Below, one piece after another: positions 57,344-64,000 of a stretch of 64,000 nucleotides of DNA. The DNA comes from Apostichopus japonicus. Taxonomy: Eukaryota > Echinodermata > Holothuroidea > Aspidochirotida > Stichopodidae. Position numbers and translations under genes: made by a program. Under the pieces are notes generated by a model. That model did no database searches. It saw only the letters and a list, made by a program, of their open reading frames with translations, and had not been told where the DNA came from. The stretch lies in NCBI RefSeq assembly GCF_037975245.1, contig NC_092563.1:29229960-29293959 (forward strand), read 5' to 3'. Within the stretch, counting starts at the first letter, position 1. Each line of letters starts with the position of its first letter.

Positions 57344-58200
57344 GTAGGTGTGTAAAGACTCAGGTGTCAGATATGGCCCTGTAGGTGTGTAAAGACTCAG
57401 GTGTTTGATATGGCCTTGTGGGTTGCATTATGGTTCACACTGTAGGTGTGTAAAAGAATCAGGTGTTTGATATGGCCCTGTAGGTGTGTAAAAGAATCAG
57501 GTGTTTGATCTGACCCTGTAGGTGTGAATAAAGAATCAGGTGTTTGATCTGGCCCTGTAGGTGTGTAAAAGAATCAGGTGTTTGATTTGGCCCTGTAGGT
57601 GTGTAAAAGAATCAGGTGTTTGATATGGCCTTGTCGGTGTGTATATAATCAGGTGTTTGATCTGACCTTGTAGGTGTGTAAAAACTCAGGTGTTTGATAT
57701 GGCCCTGTAGGTGTGTAAAAACTCAGGTGTTTGATATGGCACTGTAGGTGTGTAAAGAATCAGGTGTTTGATATGGCCCTGTAGGTGTGTAAAGAATCAG
57801 GTGTTTGATCTGACCCTGTAGGTGTATAAAGAATCAGGTGTTTGATCTGACCCTGTAGGTGTGTAAAAAATCAGGGTTTTGATCTGACCCTGTAGGTGTG
57901 TGTAAAGAATCAGGTGTTTGATATGGCCCTGTAGGTGTGTGTAAAGAATCAGGTGTTTGATATGGCCCTGTAGGTGTGTGTAAAGAATCAGGTGTTTGAT
58001 ATGGCCCTGTAGGTGTGTAAAGAATCAGGTGTTTGATCTGACCCTGTAGGTGTGTGTAAAGAATCAGGTGTTTGATCTGACCCTGTAGGTGTGTAAAGAA
58101 TCAAGTGTTTAATATGGCCCTGTAGGTGTGTAAAGAGTCAGGTGTTTGATCTGACCCTGTAGGTGTGTGTAAAGAATCAGGTGTTTGATATGGCCTTGTG
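57344..58200 (+). repeat. Minisatellite, about 23 units of 36-39 bases
   Basis: The unit is GTAGGTGTGTAAAGAATCAG then GTGTTTGATATGGCCCT. Variants are GATCTGACCCT for GATATGGCCCT, AAAAGAATC or AAAGACTC, and an extra GT (GTGTGTGTAAAG). A GGTTGCATTATG sequence follows GGCCTTGTG both near the left (57412-57432) and at the right end (58193-58212), so the array grew inside or beside a duplicated flank. Confidence 0.96.
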
Positions 58201-60148
58201 GGTTGCATTATGCCTCTCTAGGAACCAGGTTAACCTGCAAATTTAATGTGGATATTAGGAAACAGTTAATAAACCTTATGATAATAACATTTAATTCTCC
58301 TTCTCAAAGAAATGATGAAAACATTAGATGGTCTATACAGTGTCTTTTGGACCTGCAAAAGAGGTCTTAAATTGTTATCTCTACCCTCTCCCTTGCAAGG
58401 GATACAATCAGCAAACCTAATTAAGCCCCCAACACATTCAACAAAGCAGTGTTAAACAAAAAATGGTTAGAGATGTGTGTAGTGTAATAAGTGCAACACA
58501 ACAAGAGCTGAGCCTACTTGCCAAATGGGAGTAATTAAGTTTCTGCCATTCTAGACATTGCAATAGCATGCTAAACATATCTTTGTAATATGCAACATAT
58601 CATGCACTTCTCCCAGTCACAAGTCCCCACCTGTCACTCCCAAACACTTTGATGGAAAAGGCTGGTTATGTTACAGGAAAAAAAAAACATTTTTCAGAAC
58701 TTTTAACATACAACAAATCTATCAGACAATGACCTCTGTACAAACAACGTGTAAATGAGTTGTCTTGTTTATTATTACATTAAAATGTGAGTTATCAAAG
58801 GCAGAAAGAAACTGGAAGATTTAAGTTTCTGGTCTCTTGACATTTTCATATGGGATACACACCACAGCATCATTCATTTGGATAATTCGCGCCACTAATA
58901 TCCGGGCAAGGCTATCAAGAGATAAATCTTACTACCTGTTATCTCATTTTTTTATTCAAGTTTTGATAAGAACCCCAAATTATGACATGGAAAATCAATA
59001 TTTTGATGAAACACAAAACTTTCAAACGTTTAGGTGTAAGTTACGTCATTTCAAGTAATCAAGCAATCAATATTTCAAGATCAAAGTTCGAACATTGCCA
59101 ACATTGCGCACAAATTTGCAAATTTGAGAAAGAAAAAAAGAAACTTACATTTTGAAACTTATGGGACAAGAAGTGAGAGTTTTGTTACAAGAAGTTGACA
59201 TTTTTAGGAACAAGTCCTTATCAGTAAAAAGCCCTTATTTCGAGAACGAAGAGGAGAATTAGAGACAAAATAGTCGAAATTGTAGATAAACAGTAAAAAT
59301 TCGATATAAAGGTATCAACAGTTCGATGTACACCTCGCAATTTCGACTTTTCTAATCGCCAAAAAAAGAAAAAAGAAACAAAAAGATATTACAATCCGTC
59401 CTGTCGGCGTTCCACAGATGAAGAGAATACCCCAACTTTGAAGTAAGTCTAGCACGCAACATTCGAGAATGGAAGTGTTTTTATATTTGGCCCTATTTGA
59501 CCAACGTTTCTGCAGTAATTCGTATTAATAATTGTGAATTCAAACTCGATTGTTTACAATATTGCAAACAAACTTTTAAACACCGGCTTGAAACTTCTCC
59601 AACTTTCAAAGTTTATGCATCCCCTATACATTAATCGTACATCCCAATCAAACTCGCCTTACTTTATTGGAGATGACGTCATGTTTCCAAGGTGAGAGTA
59701 CGCAAATATGTCTCCACTCTCTGTAACCTGTTGTCTCTGCTATATTCCAACGCAATGTACTTTGTTATATTGTTATGCCAAACCCTACAATGTGTTCGTA
59801 ACGTAGCCAATCCCATGTTATACAAACTCTAGTCCAGTTTCATTGTGATAGGGTCTGACCGAAACAGGACTTTACCTCCCGGAAACGACCAACCACTGTC
59901 TTTAGAGGGAAAAGTATAAAGAATGGTCTAAACAGAATTATTGCTGAAGACAATTGATACAAAATGTCTTAGCTCGGGGTGTAGACAAATAATATTATTG
60001 ATATCGTGAAGGAAGTTTGAAATTGAGGTTTTTCCTAGGCTTTAGCCGCTCGCTGGGCTAGGTTGCCATAGGAGTCAGACAAGACGGAAATTTACGTTAG
60101 TGACAACTCAAACATTCCAGTCCTGTGTAGCAGACAGATAATCGAAAG

Positions 60149-60165
60149 ATGTCGGGTGGAGAATC
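60149..60165 (+). CDS. Kinesin coding exon 1
   Basis: The ATG is at 60149 and the exon encodes MSGGE plus two bases of Ser, with donor GTAAGT. This tiny coding start followed by a long intron is usual for kinesin-3 genes. Confidence 0.82.
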
Positions 60166-63100
60166 GTAAGTAGCCGATTTATTTGGATAATTTAAGAAGT
60201 AAACTACATGAATTCTTCAGAGTAGGTTCTATCCCAAGTTGTAACTTTGGTAACTTCAGTTGCACCTGTAACTATTACCATGGCATTCTATAGAAGCGCT
60301 GCAGGATCGGATCAGAAGGTGGGGGGGGGGGGGGCATTATCTCCCTCTTCATAGTCATACCACACAAAAAATTTAAAGTAGTTATTTACACAACGTTGTG
60401 TGTTGACCTAATTATAGACCTAATTTATAGCCTAAAGATGTCTCAGAATGTACCATTTCATGCCTAAAATGGTATTGTCTTACAATATTGCAAGGACCCA
60501 CAGACTCCCCTATATAGGAGTCAGTTACAACGACCCATGGGCCAAATCAGCTTCTTTTTATAATCCTGTACCAGCTCAAGAGCAGGCTGCATGTTTTAGT
60601 CCCATGTCCCAAGAGCTTTCATGAATGAGGACTGAGCCACAACCCACCATAACGTAACATCACAACCCCTCAGAAAGCTCGAACCTACCTCGAGCTATGG
60701 ATATGGAGGAGCTCTGAAAAACATAAATTTTCTGACATGTGGGAAAATTCCAAAAGATTAATATTTTGTTACCCACATATCATGTTGCACCCCTTCAAAT
60801 AGTTTTGGGGAACATTGTTCAATAGGTTACTCCAACATATTTCAAGTAACAACATTTTGAAATAAACTAAACTTGGCCATTACATACCTGTATAATTTAT
60901 ATTGTTTAATTGGATAAAACATACTGTACATGTGGTAGAGTCTATATCATCTTGTACTAACTGTAATGTTAGGATTATTACATCACATTAAACTAAACAT
61001 ACTATGTTAATATTCATATCACCTTCACGACTCTCTTTTATATTCTTTCCATGTTTAGCGATGTGTGGTTTTTCAAAGTGACATGATGCGGAGACTATTC
61101 TTGCCATATTCTTATTTATAGCACTGATAAGCAGTGCACATAATCTTGTAATTTGAAGTTTGGAACAATGTATGGTAATCTATCATTATAAAATGTATGC
61201 ATCCTTTTGTACTGTAAAAGAGATAGGCCTGTGCTGTAACCTTCTTTATAATTTTTCCACAGTGTGAAGGTAGCTGTCAGGGTTCGCCCTTTCAATGGAA
61301 GGTAATATTTATTTCCGTTCAGCCTTATTAATGATGGCTTTAATTGTTTAATGAAGTCATGTGCAGTATCGTTATTATTGTGAATATATTCATTGTGAAT
61401 GTAAATAATGTGAATATATTGTGAATGTAATTGTGAATGCAAATATAATGTGAATATATTGTGAATATATGATAATCATGAATAATTGCATCAACACAAA
61501 TATCTGTAGTAGGAACAATATGATTTTCTTCACTCCATGTGACCTGGAACCAGCCATGAATAATATCCTAAAATAAAATTGTATTAAATCACACCTGACC
61601 TTATAATTACTGACTTGGTTGTTTGTAAGGCATAAAGTACATTTGTGAAAAGTATGAAATAGGTCTTTCAGCTATTGTAGTACATCCCAACAAACTACAA
61701 AAATTAGATCCAGTCCTTCATGACTTTCTGAACTGACCATGCAATTATTGATATAATATCTCAGGAGACATTTTCAGGCCACATGACCAGACACAAAATC
61801 CTTGTCTTTGTTCTGTTGGTGACAGTTTTTGTTGAGTCCAGTATATTGTTCAATCTTTCTAACAAGACAAAACTACTCTACTGCATATTGCTATGCCTAT
61901 CATGATATAAGGCTAATTCCTTGTGATTGCTCAAACCCTTCATTATCAGTGGTTACCAGGAAGTGTGTGAGTCACATGATATATACTGAAAGATACATCA
62001 GTCAAACTAAAGAAGGGCATTGTGTTTGGAAGTCAAGAACTTTGTAAAGAAGGAAATTCAATCCATTTGTGTTATGATCAGTAATTCTGGATAACCCAGT
62101 AAAGTTCATAAGGGTCATTGTTTTGTGGTCAGTGGGTCAGTGTAATTGTTCTTGAAATAGAATAAACAATGATGACCTTTATTCAGGTTTAATGATTTAC
62201 ACTTTTGGATTATCATAGAAGTAGTCATTGTCAGTTAGTTCATTAATAAACACTATTTAAACACAAGTACAATGTGAAATGTCACCAGGGGTGACAGCTG
62301 AGCAGGGATTTGGACCAAAGTGATGACTTGAATTTGATGAAATAGAATAGAGTGGATATTAGTAATTAGTGCTGTCTGAAAGATCAATGGAAGTAAAAGT
62401 CCGAGCGGCTTACACAAAATTAAGTTGGCATATCAGATGTTTGAATCCTACTTTTGCCTTGCTTTTCCTTCCATTTTGCCCTTCTTTCCTATATCAGTTT
62501 CCTTCCTGCATAATGTTTAATGCCTTCTGCAAGGGTATGCTGGACATCCTGTAACAGATTAAATTGATTGAGCTGCTACTGTAGGAGCAGAGGAATGCAA
62601 GTGATAAATTAATGCAGATCTCTTCAAGTTGATGGAACCAATATTGTGAATATGTTGAGACTCCAAAAAGTAATAAAAGAGCTAGTTAAGATGAGAGGCC
62701 AAAGGTCATGGCCTTTTAGATGTACATACTCTGTAACACATGTAAAACATGATCACTACCATGTATGAGGTCAGCTGTAATGCTCCCAAATTTTAGCCAG
62801 CTAATATTCCTACTGCAAATTTTCCCAGAACCTTGCAGTACTTCCTCTTGACGGTTTCTATGCCACTTTATAGTGAACAGTCATTGAGGCTGATCAAATT
62901 ATAGTATTAAATATTAATCAGCAAAAATCTGCCCAAAAAAAGGTTAAAAAAAAAATATGAAAAGGGGGGGGGGGGGGAAAAAGTGACAGGGAGATGAGAA
63001 AGATAGAAAAGGAAAATACACTGCCTGGAACTATAATAATCATAGGTTACAATTTTGTATATATCTAGCATATTTCTGATCAATATTGGTAAAATTCAGT

Positions 63101-64000
63101 AAGTGTTAGGTAAGTAATTAATACATATATATCAAAAGGATATAAATCAACCCTGAATTTTGCTTCCCATAACTTAAATTCCTGGCACTATGCACAATGA
63201 ATGATTCATGCAACTTTTTGATCAAACATGACACTGTGTTTTCCTTTTACCAGAGAAAAGGAGAGAGGTGCAAAATGTATTATTGAAATGGAAGGACCGC
63301 AAACAAGGATACATAATCCAGAAACGCCAAGTAAGTATTGCTTTAATTAACCTTTCATAATTTGAATAAATTGTAAGTTTATAATTAGTGGAGGACCCAT
63401 GGTACATTAACCACCTTGTCTCTTCTTAAGTTGATATCTTCAATTGTGAAAATATTTATGATTATAATTTCAAATTTAAATGAAGAACTGCTTGCATGAA
63501 GTCAGTAAAAGGTTTTAAAATAAAGATTTGCTTCTTATGGTGCCAAATAACTTTTGGTATTTGTACAGGTGTTGTAGCAAAATCAATTAGTATATATACT
63601 TAAAGGTCTTCTGTGTTGGTCTCAAAGTTGTTAGAAAGTAAATTTATGACAAATGGTCACTTTTTGTGAAATATCAACTAGCATGTTTGTATCACCTACT
63701 GTATAGACTGTGTTCCATCACAGAATCATTACATTGTTAAGTTTAGCTCTCAGACTGCAATTTCTGAGAATAATTTGTAGGGTCATGGCATCCAGGAAAT
63801 TACACAGGAAATTTTGGGGACTGTGTAAAACTGGTCATCTTTCAGTCTAGGAATCTGATTGGTTGAGTCACAGCACATGTCAGAAAACATGTGCTGCATA
63901 ACTTGTGTTCATAAATTGTGCTTCATAACATGTGTTCCATAAATGAGCCAACTCTAATAAAAAATTAAAAAATTGAAGGAAATTTTAAAATATTAAAGGA
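60149..64000 (+). CDS. Kinesin-3-type motor protein, N-terminus (partial, runs off right edge)
   Basis: Three coding exons (60149-60165, 61263-61301, 63254-63330) join in phase to MSGGESVKVAVRVRPFNGRE, then KERGAKCIIEMEGPQTRIHN and PETP plus one base. VKVAVRVRPFN is the first beta-strand signature of the kinesin motor domain, and the RE-x-x-x-x-AKCII continuation is typical of the kinesin-3 family (KIF1/KIF28-like). These are plus-end-directed microtubule motors for vesicle and organelle transport. The nucleotide-binding P-loop and switch regions lie beyond the window, so the subfamily cannot be fixed. Confidence 0.85.
61263..61301 (+). CDS. Kinesin coding exon 2
   Basis: A 39-base exon, acceptor ATTTTTCCACAG and donor GTAATA. 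It encodes VKVAVRVRPFNG with a split codon at each side that matches its neighbours. Confidence 0.87.
61378..61470 (+). repeat. GTGAATATATT-type short tandem repeat
   Basis: Seven or so imperfect copies of GTGAATATATT or TTGTGAATGTAA occupy about 90 bases of kinesin intron 2. It is simple sequence; the overlapping minus-strand open frame reads through it. Confidence 0.75.
63254..63330 (+). CDS. Kinesin coding exon 3
   Basis: A 77-base exon, acceptor TTCCTTTTACCAG and donor GTAAGT. It encodes EKERGAKCIIEMEGPQTRIH and NPETP, ending with one base of the next codon. The next exon, expected to hold the SF-x-F-D-x-x-Y/W block, is not seen in 63331-64000. Confidence 0.87.

Larger units (their letters stand above)
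54944..60148. other. Intergenic region between TSNAXIP1 and the kinesin gene
   Basis: It holds poly(A) signals, a SINE (56006-56228) and a minisatellite (57344-58200). No further exon is seen in 55070-56000, 56230-57340 or 58215-60148. The last kilobase before the kinesin start should carry its promoter; no TATA box is obvious. Confidence 0.65.
60166..64000. other. Kinesin introns 1-3
   Basis: Intron 1 (60166-61262) has a G homopolymer near 60320. Intron 2 (61302-63253) has a run of GTGAATATATT-like repeats at 61378-61470 and another G homopolymer near 62965. Intron 3 (from 63331) shows a TGTGTTCATAA / CATAACATGTGTTCCATAAA repeat near 63890-63945. No transposon with defined ends was found. 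Confidence 0.6.

Overview
The window is animal nuclear DNA. It is AT-rich and intron-rich, with short exons (34-261 bases) bounded by ordinary GT/AG splice sites, introns of up to 16 kb, and many short non-autonomous transposons. The gene content and repeat style suit a marine invertebrate deuterostome such as an echinoderm. That placement is an inference; no sequence here fixes the species. There are no bacterial operons, CRISPR arrays or rRNA genes.

Three protein-coding genes can be assembled exon by exon. (1) Minus strand, 33920 down past the left edge: the 5' half of a RANBP9/RANBP10 orthologue. Four exons (33722-33920, 21659-21761, 5615-5673, 989-1162) join in phase and encode the N-terminus and most of the SPRY domain; the rest lies left of the window. 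(2) Plus strand, 36024-54943: a complete TSNAXIP1 orthologue in 16 coding exons that join in one frame to 738 residues, with one and probably two non-coding 5' exons and a poly(A) signal just after the stop. Genes 1 and 2 lie head to head about 2 kb apart, which matches the adjacency of RANBP10 and TSNAXIP1 in human. (3) Plus strand from 60149 past the right edge: the first three coding exons of a kinesin-3-type motor.

The rest is introns and intergenic DNA rich in repeats. RANBP intron 3 (1163-5614) holds a broken THAP-domain gene, an hAT-like element and a 110-base direct repeat. Intron 2 (5674-21658) holds a 3-kb array of a 67-base satellite, an LTR-like promoter block, SINE copies and purine- or G-rich tracts. 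Intron 1 (21762-33721) holds one hAT-like transposon nested inside another, two small elements flanked by 6-base direct repeats, and a TTAA-flanked MITE. TSNAXIP1 introns hold three more copies of that MITE (one itself carrying an hAT-like insertion), a tandem triplication of an exon 3' end with its splice donor, a decayed duplicate of exon 4, a 55-base-arm hairpin and a 75-base tandem repeat. The 54944-60148 intergenic region holds a SINE and a 37-base minisatellite.

Biologically, RANBP9/10 is a subunit of the CTLH (GID-type) ubiquitin ligase. TSNAXIP1 is a coiled-coil protein tied to testis and cilia or flagella. Kinesin-3 proteins are cargo motors. No previously undescribed coding system was found. 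The more novel material is structural: nested transposons with intact target-site duplications, exon-piece duplications inside TSNAXIP1, and block-duplicated satellite variants.
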